A DNA stretch of 64,000 nt from Sulfurospirillum sp. 1612. Lineage in GTDB: Bacteria; Campylobacterota; Campylobacteria; Campylobacterales; Sulfurospirillaceae. Where the stretch lies: contig NZ_CP140614.1 in NCBI RefSeq assembly GCF_036556685.1, positions 682,001 through 746,000 on the forward strand, written 5' to 3'. Of the stretch, positions 7,859-16,599 are shown piece after piece; the first letter of the stretch is position 1, and every line of letters starts with the position of its first letter. Position numbers and translations under genes: made by a program. The notes under the pieces were generated by a model. It saw nothing but the letters and a program-made list of their open reading frames with translations. It made no database searches and was not told the origin of the DNA.

Positions 7859-8260
7859 ATGTTTTTGATGGAATTAGAATCGATAGAAAAGTTTGCATTT
7901 TTAAAAATCGCAAATTATTTAGCAAAATTAGATGGAATATTTGCAAAAAATGAAAAAGAGATTATCAAAGAGTACTGCTTGGAGATGGGAATCGATAATA
8001 TCGATTTTGATGAGGAGTCCTTTAATCTAGCAGAAACACTAAAAACATTTCGTTCCAAGAAAAGTCAAAAGATTTTGTTACTTGAATTGATGATTTTAGT
8101 GCATGCAGATGATGAGTTTCAGTTTATAGAAAAAGAGTTGATTTCAAAAATCTCAACTTTTTTTGATATGAATGATGACGAAGTCAAACGATCATCGACT
8201 TGGGGCAAATCCATAGCCTCACTGAGACATCAAGCACTCGATTTTATCGCGCGAGCTTAG
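7859..8260 (+). CDS. TerB-like helical protein
   Basis: 133 residues, all-alpha by appearance. Two acidic patches, LAKLDGIFAKNEKE near the start and HADDEFQFIEKE in the middle, resemble the paired Asp/Glu metal sites of TerB-like (tellurite resistance and J-domain-linked) domains. No signal peptide or membrane segment. Start ATG 7859 follows GAGGGTGG; the frame's opening at 7841 is a TTG. It converges on the SPL-like gene with a 17-base overlap. The function is unknown; assignment to the TerB superfamily is by pattern only. Confidence 0.65.
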   Translation: MFLMELESIEKFAFLKIANYLAKLDGIFAKNEKEIIKEYCLEMGIDNIDFDEESFNLAETLKTFRSKKSQKILLLELMILVHADDEFQFIEKELISKISTFFDMNDDEVKRSSTWGKSIASLRHQALDFIARA

Positions 8261-9494
8261 CTACTTTATTATTATAAGAGGTGACCATATCGTGTTCCAT
8301 CTCGTCATTGCTCTCATATTCATAGCCAAAGACCGGCTTCCATAAGCTTTGGTCTTCCATGCACAAATAAAAATAGACTTTTTGGTGCCATGGCGCAAAA
8401 GCTTGATAAGCATTTTGAAACATTTCAAGTTTTGTCTCTAGGGGATAGGAAAATTTTCCGCTGGCATCAACTAGAGGCATCTGTAAAATTTTGCTTTTAA
8501 AATCTCGATTTCTCAGCTTTTTGATAACGGGTTTGATGAAGGTCAAGGTTCCAAAAGAGACCAAAGCGACTTCTTGATGGGAAAATTGTGACGTGATGGT
8601 TTCGATAGTTTCACGATACTCATTGAGGTAATTCTCATAGACGACAATCGGATGAAAATGAAATCCCACCAATACCCCTTTATCTGCAAGCGCACGTGCA
8701 CTTTTGATACGATTTTCCAATGACGCGCTGAGGTGTTCTTCGTTTTTTATAATTGTTGGCGTATTGATAGACCACGTACAGAGGATATTTTTGGGAACAT
8801 CATGATCCAAGAGGTATTTGATATTGTCAGATTTACTCTTGAATTCCAAAATGACATTAGGATTTTCTCTTGCAAAGTCAAACAGCGCGTCCATAATACC
8901 GGCTTTATTTCCCCAAAGCAGTGAATCAGAACTCTGTCCGGTACCAATGTGATAGTTTTTGTTGGGGTCGAGTTTGAGATTTTTCAATTTTTGTGCAAAA
9001 TTTTTGTCAAAACCAATTTTATTTTCATTATAAAAAGATTGAATCGAACAATACGAACAATCAAATCCACAACTCTCCACCGCATCTAAGGTCATGAGAT
9101 TGCAACATCGCGTTTTTGGGGAGGCCACAGGGCATGACCCTAGTCCAAGCTCTTCTTTCTCAAATTCTGCAAAATGGATTTTTCTGGAGAAATTATAAGG
9201 GGCTTCTTTTTCAAAATTTGCATAACTTTTTGGTTTGTTTTTAAGTGCTTCCCAAATCTGTTTGATATGGGCAAAGGCTTGTTTTCGGTTCTCTTTATCG
9301 GCCCAAATTTCATAAACACTCTTTTCATGCCACATTTCAAAATCAATACTCATATCCACCAATTGTTTCAACTCTTGAAAAGAAAACCGATAATGGTAGG
9401 CTTTGTGTCTTAAAAAATCTTGCGTTTTATCATCTAATCTTGTGAAGTGACAACGTTGACTATCTCGTTCAAATTTTTCTTTATAATTTTCCAT
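8244..9494 (-). CDS. Radical-SAM protein of the spore photoproduct lyase-like family
   Basis: 416 residues. The [4Fe-4S]/SAM motif is CGFDCSYC (Cys142, Cys146, Cys149), the CxxxCxxC spacing of radical SAM enzymes, followed by SIQSFY; a CCNL motif lies just before it (Cys130, Cys131). The architecture matches SPL-family proteins found in non-spore-formers. True SPL repairs the thymine dimer of spore DNA; this organism shows no sign of sporulation, so the substrate is unknown (DNA repair is one guess). The start overlaps the upstream nucleosidase gene by 61 bases, which indicates tight co-expression. Confidence 0.85.
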   Translation of the reverse strand: MENYKEKFERDSQRCHFTRLDDKTQDFLRHKAYHYRFSFQELKQLVDMSIDFEMWHEKSVYEIWADKENRKQAFAHIKQIWEALKNKPKSYANFEKEAPYNFSRKIHFAEFEKEELGLGSCPVASPKTRCCNLMTLDAVESCGFDCSYCSIQSFYNENKIGFDKNFAQKLKNLKLDPNKNYHIGTGQSSDSLLWGNKAGIMDALFDFARENPNVILEFKSKSDNIKYLLDHDVPKNILCTWSINTPTIIKNEEHLSASLENRIKSARALADKGVLVGFHFHPIVVYENYLNEYRETIETITSQFSHQEVALVSFGTLTFIKPVIKKLRNRDFKSKILQMPLVDASGKFSYPLETKLEMFQNAYQAFAPWHQKVYFYLCMEDQSLWKPVFGYEYESNDEMEHDMVTSYNNKVAKLAR

Positions 9495-9967
9495 ACAAAC
9501 TCTTTCTTTGGTATTGTGGTGTCTAAATAATCCGATACTACTTTAAGGATATAGATCTGATTGGAATTTAGATATTGTTGTGTGATTTCTAAAAAAGTAT
9601 CTGATTCCATATCGACAAGCATGCTGCGCACTTTAGTGGCGTCATCAATAGCACTCAGATGCGATGATAAAGAGGCTTTTTTGATAAAACCCAAATCATG
9701 ATTACTACAAAAAAGTGATCCAATGGGAACCTTGGTGTCACTACAGCCTGCAATACCTAGATTGATTGCTTTTTGAATTTTATAATGCTGAAATATTTCA
9801 TGCAAATGTTGCGTATTTTTTCTCCCCATCCCCAAGATTGCGATAATAATATCAGAATTGGCATAGATCTTATAAGGTTTTTTTTGGATACAAGGCAACT
9901 TAAAATACTCAATCAGCGCTCTCGCTTCGCACTCAAAGGCACTATGGATTAAAACTTTTTTAGACAT
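9434..9967 (-). CDS. Small nucleoside phosphorylase / MTA-SAH nucleosidase-like protein
   Basis: 177 residues, shorter than the roughly 230 of MtnN (a full-length mtnN also lies at 31063). Catalytic features of the family are kept: an early Glu in SAFECEA (Glu12), NLGIAGC in the purine site, MESD for ribose binding, and VSD carrying the catalytic Asp. It overlaps the SPL-like radical-SAM gene downstream. Because radical SAM enzymes release inhibitory 5'-deoxyadenosine, a partner that cleaves it is plausible, but that is inference. A TATAAT box ends only six bases before the ATG. Confidence 0.75.
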   Translation of the reverse strand: MSKKVLIHSAFECEARALIEYFKLPCIQKKPYKIYANSDIIIAILGMGRKNTQHLHEIFQHYKIQKAINLGIAGCSDTKVPIGSLFCSNHDLGFIKKASLSSHLSAIDDATKVRSMLVDMESDTFLEITQQYLNSNQIYILKVVSDYLDTTIPKKEFVWKIIKKNLNEIVNVVTSQD

Positions 9968-9973
9968 CTTAGA

Positions 9974-9979
9974 ATTATA
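9974..9979 (-). promoter_or_regulatory. -10 box giving a probably leaderless nucleosidase mRNA
   Basis: TATAAT on the minus strand ends six bases before the ATG at 9967. A start point seven or so bases downstream would fall on or next to the start codon, so the mRNA would lack a Shine-Dalgarno. Confidence 0.45.
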
Positions 9980-9988
9980 GCGATAATT

Positions 9989-9997
9989 TGATAAAAT
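9989..9997 (+). promoter_or_regulatory. Extended -10 promoter of the AMMECR1 gene
   Basis: TGATAAAAT, an extended -10 (TG-N-TAAAAT), 23 bases before the preferred start at 10021. Confidence 0.5.
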
Positions 9998-10020
9998 ATT
10001 TTAAAAACGAAAGGATGGCG

Positions 10021-10569
10021 ATGAAAGAGGCCGTGTTACGATTGGCAAGAGCAGCGATTGGCGAATCTTTGGAGGTCCCACAACATGTCAGTTTGGAAAC
10101 TTTGATAGCGGACAATCCCGCGCTCAAAGAAACAGGGGCTACCTTTGTGACGCTCACATATCAGGGTGAATTAAGAGGGTGTATCGGTTCCTTGGTCGCG
10201 TATCGACCCTTGTATGAAGATATTATCTACAATGCAAGAAGTGCCGCATTTAAAGATCCTCGATTTGAGCCATTGTGCCAGGAAGAGTTAGAAGATATTG
10301 TGATTGAAGTCTCCATCTTATCACAACCCCAACATCTTGAGTATCATGATGCAGATGACTTGAAGAAAAAAATCAAAAAAAATCATGATGGCGTAGTACT
10401 ACAATATGGTACGCATCATGCGACATTTCTCCCTCAGGTTTGGGAGCAATTGCCAACATTTGAGCTCTTCTTTTCATATTTATGCCAAAAGGCGGGTTTG
10501 GGGGCGGATTGTTTAGCCTCCCATCCTGAGATATCAGTCTATTCGGTACAAAAATACAAAGAATCATGA
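10021..10569 (+). CDS. AMMECR1-domain protein (AmmeMemoRadiSam protein A type)
   Basis: 182 residues covering one AMMECR1 domain, with the family's signature LRGCIGS (51-57, Cys54). In many bacteria this domain is encoded with a Memo-like protein and a radical SAM enzyme; neither partner is adjacent here, though a different radical-SAM gene lies just across the divergent promoter. The biochemical role is not settled. ATG 10021 is spaced six bases from GAAAGG; an ATG at 10015 directly abuts that box and the frame's opening at 9988 is a TTG. Confidence 0.85.
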   Translation: MKEAVLRLARAAIGESLEVPQHVSLETLIADNPALKETGATFVTLTYQGELRGCIGSLVAYRPLYEDIIYNARSAAFKDPRFEPLCQEELEDIVIEVSILSQPQHLEYHDADDLKKKIKKNHDGVVLQYGTHHATFLPQVWEQLPTFELFFSYLCQKAGLGADCLASHPEISVYSVQKYKES

Positions 10570-10593
10570 TGTTGCATTATATTAACAAATGAG

Positions 10594-10602
10594 TGTTATA
10601 AT
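10594..10602 (+). promoter_or_regulatory. Extended -10 promoter of the EF-hand gene
   Basis: TGTTATAAT (TG-N-TATAAT), 26 bases before the start at 10629. A full AAGGAGG Shine-Dalgarno (10617-10623) follows, the strongest ribosome site in this part of the window. Confidence 0.55.
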
Positions 10603-10628
10603 ATACCCCAATATACAAGGAGGAAATC

Positions 10629-10946
10629 ATGAAAAAAGTTACAATCATGATGCTTTTTTTCAGTGGAGTAGTCTTTGCCGCAATGGGCCCTAATATGCAA
10701 TCATTTAGTGATTTTGATACCAATCATGATGGTAGTATCACGAAAAATGAATTTGAGACGACGCAACAACAGCATATGAAACAAAGAGCCGAAGCGGGAT
10801 ACCCGATGCGTAATGTTGGAAATGCACCAACTTTTAGCGATATGGATCAAAATAAAGATGGTGTCGTAAATCAAGTGGAGTTTAAGAACTTTCAACAAAA
10901 ACGAATGATGAACAGACCCGGTCCGATGCGAGGTAAAGCGCAATAA
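10629..10946 (+). CDS. Exported EF-hand calcium-binding protein
   Basis: 105 residues. A signal peptide (1-18, ending FAA) is followed by two canonical 12-residue EF-hand loops, DTNHDGSITKNE (30-41) and DQNKDGVVNQVE (73-84), each with Asp at positions 1, 3 or 5 and Glu at position 12, so both should bind Ca2+. The tail is basic with Met-rich RMMNRPGPMRG. It is probably a small periplasmic calcium-binding protein; its partner is unknown. It is a single-gene unit with its own promoter, a very strong ribosome site and a hairpin downstream. Confidence 0.8.
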   Translation: MKKVTIMMLFFSGVVFAAMGPNMQSFSDFDTNHDGSITKNEFETTQQQHMKQRAEAGYPMRNVGNAPTFSDMDQNKDGVVNQVEFKNFQQKRMMNRPGPMRGKAQ

Positions 10947-10956
10947 TGCATTCTTT

Positions 10957-10987
10957 GTCTTGGCATATCAATCTGATATGTCAAGAC
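10957..10987. terminator. Shared hairpin terminator between converging genes
   Basis: A 14-bp stem with one G-U type pair, GTCTTGGCATATCA (10957-10970), loop ATC, TGATATGTCAAGAC (10974-10987). It lies between the EF-hand gene (+) and the DUF2062 gene (-), and covers the latter's stop codon. U-runs are poor on both sides, so efficiency is uncertain. Confidence 0.6.
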
Positions 10988-11472
10988 CTCTTGTTGTCAT
11001 TTTGTTTTTTTTCCATCTGAACGGAGCGAATCCAAAGATAATTGATAAAAAAGTAAGTTAAAATTGATAAGACAATAGCATAAAACATTGCTCCCACATA
11101 AAGGGGCACAAAAATCTCTTTTAGATTATCGCTAAACCACTGTATACTTAGCTCTACCGTACCGACTTTTGTCCCCAAGAAAAAACTTCCGGTTAAATAC
11201 TCTATATAGTAGATAAAGGGCATCGTAAAGGGGTTACTAATCCAAACGGTACCGATTGCAATGGGGGCATTAAAGCGAAAAAACGGAACCATCGCGATGA
11301 CCGCTACCATTTGAAATGGCATGGGAATCATACCAAAAAATACTCCAATCAAAAGCGCATTGGCCACATTTCTCCTATTGGTTGAGAGGTGTGCTCTTGG
11401 AATGTTATATTTTTCTATGAGCGCATCAATTTTTGTGTTTGAATTGTTTTTTTTAAAAATCTTTTTTACCAT
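10981..11472 (-). CDS. DUF2062 membrane protein
   Basis: 163 residues with hydrophobic segments at about 37-65, 68-88 and 120-148 and a basic N-terminus. The [13 protein letters not shown] and [12 protein letters not shown] stretches are typical of the DUF2062 family, small inner-membrane proteins of unknown function sometimes fused to glycosyltransferases. It stands alone between the EF-hand gene and the rplU promoter. No function is claimed. Confidence 0.8.
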   Translation of the reverse strand: MVKKIFKKNNSNTKIDALIEKYNIPRAHLSTNRRNVANALLIGVFFGMIPMPFQMVAVIAMVPFFRFNAPIAIGTVWISNPFTMPFIYYIEYLTGSFFLGTKVGTVELSIQWFSDNLKEIFVPLYVGAMFYAIVLSILTYFFINYLWIRSVQMEKKQNDNKRS

Positions 11473-11577
11473 AATTCAGCCTATAATTATAAAATACAAA
11501 GTACAATTATAGCAGGTATAAGTTACTTTTGATAACACTATATGCAAAAAACTTTAATCTTAACTTAATGAAATATT

Positions 11578-11586
11578 TGATAAAAT
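11578..11586 (+). promoter_or_regulatory. Extended -10 promoter of rplU-rpmA
   Basis: TGATAAAAT (TG-N-TAAAAT), 38 bases before the rplU start; no -35 is evident. Confidence 0.55.
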
Positions 11587-11624
11587 CCCACTCTTTAATA
11601 AATCTCTCAATAAAGGACATACTA

Positions 11625-11933
11625 ATGTATGCAGTAATCAAAAATGGAGGGAAGCAATATAAAGTTCAAGAAGGAGATTATATCAATCTCGATAAGCTTG
11701 ACGCTTCGCCAAAAGAGACAATCGAAGTTACCGAAGTTCTTGCAGTCAATGCAGGAGAACTTAAGGTCGGAACACCATTCGTAGATGGTGCTAAAGTAGA
11801 GCTAGAAGTCGTAACAAGCGGCAAAGATAAAAAAGTTATTACTTTCAAAAAAAGAAGAAGAAAAGATTCTAAAGTCAAAAGAGGCTTTAGACGAGAATAT
11901 ACTAAAGTGAAAGTTTTAAGCATCACAGCTTAA
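11625..11933 (+). CDS. rplU: 50S ribosomal protein L21
   Basis: 102-residue L21, starting [14 protein letters not shown] as is usual for the family, with the RNA-binding basic stretch [13 protein letters not shown] near residues 75-87. It binds 23S rRNA in the large subunit. ATG 11625 follows AAAGGA; the frame's upstream opening at 11529 is not coding. It is followed by rpmA, the universal pairing. Confidence 0.97.
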   Translation: MYAVIKNGGKQYKVQEGDYINLDKLDASPKETIEVTEVLAVNAGELKVGTPFVDGAKVELEVVTSGKDKKVITFKKRRRKDSKVKRGFRREYTKVKVLSITA

Positions 11934-12031
11934 TCCGAAAAAACAATACTTCGCAAAGCAACAGCTTTCGAGGGTGAATTTTCAAGTGACAGGTTCCTTG
12001 AAAAGAAGAAAGTCAATAAAAGGAAAAACTA

Positions 12032-12286
12032 ATGGCACATAAGAAAGGTCAGGGAAGTACTCAGAATAATAGAGACTCAGCAGGAAGAAGACTAGGTGTG
12101 AAGAAATTTGGTGGTGAATTTGTTAGAGCTGGAAATATCATCATTCGACAAAGAGGGACAAAAACACATCCTGGTAGTAATGTTGGATTGGGAAATGATC
12201 ACACAATCTTTGCATTGATAGACGGTTATGTAAAATTTGAAAGAAAAGATAAAATCAGAAATAAAGTCTCTGTTCTACCCGCATAA
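12032..12286 (+). CDS. rpmA: 50S ribosomal protein L27
   Basis: 84-residue L27, beginning [10 protein letters not shown], with no cleavable N-terminal extension of the kind seen in Firmicutes. The N-terminal tail reaches the peptidyl-transferase centre. An AAAAGGA box precedes it. It is the second gene of the rplU-rpmA unit, which ends at a clear terminator before obgE. Confidence 0.97.
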   Translation: MAHKKGQGSTQNNRDSAGRRLGVKKFGGEFVRAGNIIIRQRGTKTHPGSNVGLGNDHTIFALIDGYVKFERKDKIRNKVSVLPA

Positions 12287-12291
12287 TTTAT

Positions 12292-12320
12292 AGGTGGACA
12301 TCGTCCACCTCCTCTTTTTT
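12292..12320 (+). terminator. Rho-independent terminator after rpmA
   Basis: A perfect 8-bp stem AGGTGGAC / GTCCACCT with a three-base loop (12292-12310), followed by CCTC and six T's. This is the clearest intrinsic terminator in the window and separates the ribosomal genes from obgE. Confidence 0.9.
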
Positions 12321-12399
12321 GTATATTTAAGATGTTCTTAAGTACTATTTGTCCAAATTTATTCTAAAATACAGTTCGTTATAATTAAAAGGCTTTTAA

Positions 12400-13485
12400 A
12401 TGTTTATAGATAATGTAGAAATTACACTAAGCTCAGGCAATGGTGGTGCAGGAAGTGTCTCTTTTCGAAGAGAAAAGCATGTCATACAAGGCGGCCCTGA
12501 TGGTGGCGATGGTGGCAAAGGTGGTGATGTTTATTTTAAAGTAGATAATAATACACACACGCTGTCGCATTTTAGAAAAAAACAGCATTTAAAGGCGCAA
12601 AACGGTCAACCCGGAATGGGACGAAAAATGTATGGGAAATCGGGTGAATCTTTGGAAGTGATTGTCCCTCCTGGTACACAAATCATCGATCAAGAAAGTG
12701 GTGAGGTGTTGTATGATTTGGTTCATGATGATGAACGTGTTCTCTTCTTAGAAGGGGGCAAAGGAGGATTGGGAAATGTTCACTTCAAAAGTTCAACCAA
12801 TCAAAAACCAAACTATGCCCAACCAGGCATTCCTGGTATCACCAAAGAGGTCAAATTAGAGTTGAAATTGATTGCCGATGTGGGATTGGTTGGTTTTCCT
12901 AATGTCGGAAAATCTACACTGATCTCAACCGTATCAAATGCCAGCCCTGAAGTGGCAAATTATGAATTTACAACGCTAACACCAAAACTTGGTGTCGTCG
13001 ATGTCGGAGATTATCGCTCATTTGTGATGGCTGATATCCCCGGTATCATAGGTGGAGCTAGTGATGGTAAAGGTTTGGGATTGGAATTCCTCAAACATAT
13101 TGAGCGTACAAAATTTTTACTTTTTATGTGTGATGTCTCTAGCTACCGTAGCTTAGAAGAGCAATATCTGACGTTGAAAAAAGAGGTGGAGAATTTTTCT
13201 TCATCACTGATGAAGCGGGAATATGCTATTGCCCTCACACGGTGTGATACGCTTGATGCTTCAAGTGTCAATGAAAAGTTATCTGAAATGATGGAATTAG
13301 TGGGTATTGATAAAAAAATCAACCAAGACGATACGGTATGCCAAAGCTTTGTCCAAGATCTTTATGATCGCGATAGTGCTTTACCTTATTTTATTATCCC
13401 GATATCGTCGGTGGCAAAAATCAATATACAACCTTTGAAATATGCACTAGCAGATATTGTTTATGAGGTCAAAAATGAAGAATAG
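12400..13485 (+). CDS. obgE: Obg family GTPase
   Basis: 361 residues. The glycine-rich Obg fold (1-157, many GG repeats) precedes the G domain, with G1 GFPNVGKST (about 166-174), G2 with the conserved TTLTP, G3 DIPG and G4 TRCD. Obg assists late 50S assembly and the stringent response. The last 11 bases overlap proB. TAAAAT near 12365-12370 is a likely -10 box. Confidence 0.95.
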   Translation: MFIDNVEITLSSGNGGAGSVSFRREKHVIQGGPDGGDGGKGGDVYFKVDNNTHTLSHFRKKQHLKAQNGQPGMGRKMYGKSGESLEVIVPPGTQIIDQESGEVLYDLVHDDERVLFLEGGKGGLGNVHFKSSTNQKPNYAQPGIPGITKEVKLELKLIADVGLVGFPNVGKSTLISTVSNASPEVANYEFTTLTPKLGVVDVGDYRSFVMADIPGIIGGASDGKGLGLEFLKHIERTKFLLFMCDVSSYRSLEEQYLTLKKEVENFSSSLMKREYAIALTRCDTLDASSVNEKLSEMMELVGIDKKINQDDTVCQSFVQDLYDRDSALPYFIIPISSVAKINIQPLKYALADIVYEVKNEE

Positions 13486-14245
13486 AGTGGTCGTCAAAGT
13501 GGGAACCCATGTTTTAAGCGAGCACAACCGATTGTACAAGCCAAGAATCTTAAATTTGATAGAGTTTATTGTCGATTTGATGAAAGATTATGAAGTGATT
13601 CTTGTCTCATCCGGTGCAGTAGCGGCAGGATACTCCTTTTTGAAGATTGACAAGAGCAATCTCAATAATCGACAAGCCATCGCAGCAATCGGACAACCTC
13701 AGTTGATTGCAACTTACAACAAGCAATTAGAAAAATTTGGCAAAATAGGCGCACAGCTTTTGCTCACTGCGGGTGATTTTGATTCACGAAAAAGATCGTA
13801 TTATGCTAAATGTACCATAGAGACACTGATTAAAAATAATATTCTGCCTATCATCAATGAAAACGATGCTACGGCCACAGAAGAGTTGGTTTTTGGTGAC
13901 AATGACCAACTCTCCGCTAGAGTAGCACACTATTTTGATGCACAGATGCTTATTTTACTCTCAGATATCGATGGCTATTATGATACAGATCCCAATAAAA
14001 ATCCTAATGCCGTGATGAAAAAAGTCGTCCGGGAGATTGAGGAGAGTGAATTGGCTGTCAATACCGCTGCAACCTATCAATTTGCAACAGGAGGTATTGT
14101 CACAAAGCTCAAAGCCGCCGATTATCTTCTGAAACGTCATCGCAAAATGTTCATCGCGAGTGGTTTTGATTTGAGTGATGTTAAGAGCTATATGTTAGAT
14201 CATGTTCATCAAGGCGGTACATTATTTTCAAATGAGGAAGCGTAA
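13475..14245 (+). CDS. proB: Glutamate 5-kinase
   Basis: 256 residues, first enzyme of proline synthesis, forming glutamyl-5-phosphate from glutamate and ATP. It has the amino-acid-kinase fold (VVKVGTHVL near the start, [28 protein letters not shown] and GTGG-like [12 protein letters not shown]) and no C-terminal PUA domain, which is usual for the short form. The start at 13475 lies inside the end of obgE, so it is translationally coupled. fmt follows after one base. Confidence 0.95.
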   Translation: MKNRVVVKVGTHVLSEHNRLYKPRILNLIEFIVDLMKDYEVILVSSGAVAAGYSFLKIDKSNLNNRQAIAAIGQPQLIATYNKQLEKFGKIGAQLLLTAGDFDSRKRSYYAKCTIETLIKNNILPIINENDATATEELVFGDNDQLSARVAHYFDAQMLILLSDIDGYYDTDPNKNPNAVMKKVVREIEESELAVNTAATYQFATGGIVTKLKAADYLLKRHRKMFIASGFDLSDVKSYMLDHVHQGGTLFSNEEA

Positions 14246-14246
14246 T

Positions 14247-15167
14247 ATGCGTATTATTTTTATGGGGACTCCTGATTATGCAACATGTATCTTATCCAAA
14301 ATACTAACCCTTCCAGATGTGTGTGTCCCTTTGGTGGTCACACAGCAAGATAAACCCGTGGGCCGAAAACAGGTTTTGACTCCTCCCCATATCAAAAAAT
14401 GGTTACTTGAAAAGAACATTGAAACCAAAATCTTGCAACCACACTCTTTGCGAGAAGCTGGAGTTAAAGAGACGCTTGCCTCTGTTCATCCCGATTTGAT
14501 TATCGTGGCCGCGTATGGACAAATACTCCCAAAAGAGATTTTAGACCTTGCTCCTTGTATTAATTTACATGCTTCGATTTTACCCTCATATAGAGGTGCG
14601 AGTCCTATTCAATCTTCTATATTACATCAAGACCAGTGGAGTGGTGTTACTGCGATGTTGATGGAAGAGGGCTTAGATAGCGGTGATATTTTGGCCTTAC
14701 GATATGTCGCATTGGGTGAGAAAAATGTTGGTGAGTTATTTGATGCCTTAGCGACAGCAGCAGCTGATTTAACACTGCGCGTGATTGAAAATTTCCCATC
14801 AATTCAGCCCCTACCTCAAGTGAATGCAGATGCGAGTTATTGTAAAAAAATCAAAAAAAATGATGGCTTGATAGATTTCTTTGATGAGGCCAAAACGATT
14901 TATACAAAATATAAAGCGTTGACTCCATGGCCGGGGATCTTTCTAGAATCTGGACTCAAAATTAAAGCATTGGCCATAGGCGATGATAAACAGATGCATC
15001 ATGATAAAGCCGGGATGATTGAGAGTATCTCTGAGGAAGCGGTGAGCGTTTTGTGTCACAAAGGATCATTAAAAATCAAAAAAGTTCAAGCACCCTCAAA
15101 AAAAGAGATTTTAGCCAGTGAATATATTAGAGGAAAAAGGCAAACAATTGGTGATTTCCTGGTTTAA
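14247..15167 (+). CDS. fmt: Methionyl-tRNA formyltransferase
   Basis: 306 residues. It formylates initiator Met-tRNA using 10-formyl-tetrahydrofolate. Family marks are MGTPDYA at the start, the catalytic Asn/His region NLHASILPSYRGASPI, and the Asp in LDSGDI. A C-terminal OB-like domain follows. ATG 14247 is one base after the proB stop; the frame's opening at 14202 lies inside proB. The 3' end overlaps the birA-like gene. Confidence 0.96.
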   Translation: MRIIFMGTPDYATCILSKILTLPDVCVPLVVTQQDKPVGRKQVLTPPHIKKWLLEKNIETKILQPHSLREAGVKETLASVHPDLIIVAAYGQILPKEILDLAPCINLHASILPSYRGASPIQSSILHQDQWSGVTAMLMEEGLDSGDILALRYVALGEKNVGELFDALATAAADLTLRVIENFPSIQPLPQVNADASYCKKIKKNDGLIDFFDEAKTIYTKYKALTPWPGIFLESGLKIKALAIGDDKQMHHDKAGMIESISEEAVSVLCHKGSLKIKKVQAPSKKEILASEYIRGKRQTIGDFLV

Positions 15168-15783
15168 TACGATTGATTCGACTCATAAATATTTGGTTTC
15201 TGAAATCAAGAATAAAAATATAACAGAGCCGGTTTTGATTGGTGCTGATTTTCAAAGTGATGGCATTGGAAGTAGAGGAAATGCATGGATTGGGAAGTCT
15301 GGAAATATCTTCATCTCATTTTGTGTAAAAGAGAAACAATTACCAAAAGATTTGCCATTAGCCTCAACTTCTATCTATTTTGCTTGGCTTGCTAAAGAGG
15401 TTTTGACCCGCTATGGGTCGAAGGTGTGGATAAAGTGGCCCAATGATATTTATGTGCAGGAGAAAAAAATAGGGGGAGTGCTCACGATGAAAACGGGAGA
15501 CTTTATTATTGGCTCTATGGGGATAAATGTAACCGAAGCACCTCCTGAATTTGGGGTCTTAGATGTGTTAGTGTCACCACGGGAATTTGCTAATGCATTT
15601 CTTGAGTTCCTTGATAAAAAAATAACATGGAAGAAAGTTTTTAGCAAATATAAGATAGAATATGAGAATCATAAAGAATATTTTTTTCATTTGGGTGATG
15701 AAATAAAGTCTTTAAAAGACGCAAAATTGTGCCAAGATGGTTCTATAGAGATAGAAAATAAAAGGGTGTATGGTTTAAGATGA
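15148..15783 (+). CDS. birA: Biotin--protein ligase (short form)
   Basis: About 211 residues. It attaches biotin to the biotin carboxyl carrier protein of acetyl-CoA carboxylase. The biotinoyl-AMP loop reads GIGSRGNAW, followed by KWPNDIY and KIGGVL of the ligase core. There is no N-terminal helix-turn-helix, so it cannot act as a repressor. The start is uncertain: TTG 15148 (seven bases after AAAGG) or GTG 15151 give the expected opening before WFNTIDSTHKYL, while GTG 15118 would add ten residues. It overlaps fmt, and its stop overlaps parA. Confidence 0.9.
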   Translation: MVISWFNTIDSTHKYLVSEIKNKNITEPVLIGADFQSDGIGSRGNAWIGKSGNIFISFCVKEKQLPKDLPLASTSIYFAWLAKEVLTRYGSKVWIKWPNDIYVQEKKIGGVLTMKTGDFIIGSMGINVTEAPPEFGVLDVLVSPREFANAFLEFLDKKITWKKVFSKYKIEYENHKEYFFHLGDEIKSLKDAKLCQDGSIEIENKRVYGLR

Positions 15784-16565
15784 GTGAAATAATAACGATT
15801 GCAAATCAAAAAGGCGGCGTGGGCAAAACGACAACGGCGATCAATCTGGCAGCATCTCTAGCAGTAGCAGAGAAAAAAGTGCTTCTAATAGATATTGATC
15901 CACAATCCAATGCCACAACCGGTTTAGGATTTCACAGAAGTGATTATGAGTACAATATCTATCATGTCTTAATTGATAGAAAAAAACTTTCGGATGTGAT
16001 TTTAAAAACTTCACTCCCAACATTGCATTTAGCACCTTCAAATATCGGTTTGGTTGGTGTGGAAAAAGAGTTTTACGATGCAAAAACAAAGGGTAGAGAG
16101 TTAATCCTTAAAAATAAAATTGCAGAAATCAAAAATGACTATGATTATATCATCATAGATTCACCACCGGCTCTTGGTAGTATTACGATTAATGCACTCA
16201 GTGCTTCAAATTCTGTCATTATCCCAATACAGTGTGAATTTTTTGCACTAGAGGGGTTGGCGCAACTTTTAAATACGGTCAAATTGATAAAAAGAACAAT
16301 CAATCCAAATCTTGAAATCAAAGGCTTTTTGCCAACGATGTACAGCAATCAAAATAACCTCTCCAAGCAGGTATTTGCTGACTTGAAACAACACTTTAAA
16401 AATAAGTTGTTTTTAGACAAAAAATCATCATCATACGTCGTGATTCCACGGAATATTAAGTTGGCTGAATCTCCAAGTTTCGGTAAGCCGATTATTTTGT
16501 ATGATGTGACATCTACCGGTTCGCAGGCGTATCAAAATCTAGCCAATTCTATATTGGCGAGTTGA
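15780..16565 (+). CDS. parA: ParA/Soj chromosome-partitioning ATPase
   Basis: 261 residues. The deviant Walker A motif is KGGVGKTTT (about 11-19), with the Walker B-like IIIDSPPALG and the C-terminal VVIPRNIKLAESPS typical of chromosomal Soj. It moves the ParB-parS complex during segregation. The start overlaps the birA stop (ATGA). parB follows after 34 bases. Confidence 0.95.
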   Translation: MSEIITIANQKGGVGKTTTAINLAASLAVAEKKVLLIDIDPQSNATTGLGFHRSDYEYNIYHVLIDRKKLSDVILKTSLPTLHLAPSNIGLVGVEKEFYDAKTKGRELILKNKIAEIKNDYDYIIIDSPPALGSITINALSASNSVIIPIQCEFFALEGLAQLLNTVKLIKRTINPNLEIKGFLPTMYSNQNNLSKQVFADLKQHFKNKLFLDKKSSSYVVIPRNIKLAESPSFGKPIILYDVTSTGSQAYQNLANSILAS

Positions 16566-16599
16566 TTTTGTTCACAAGAGAAGTGAAGGAAAGAGATAA

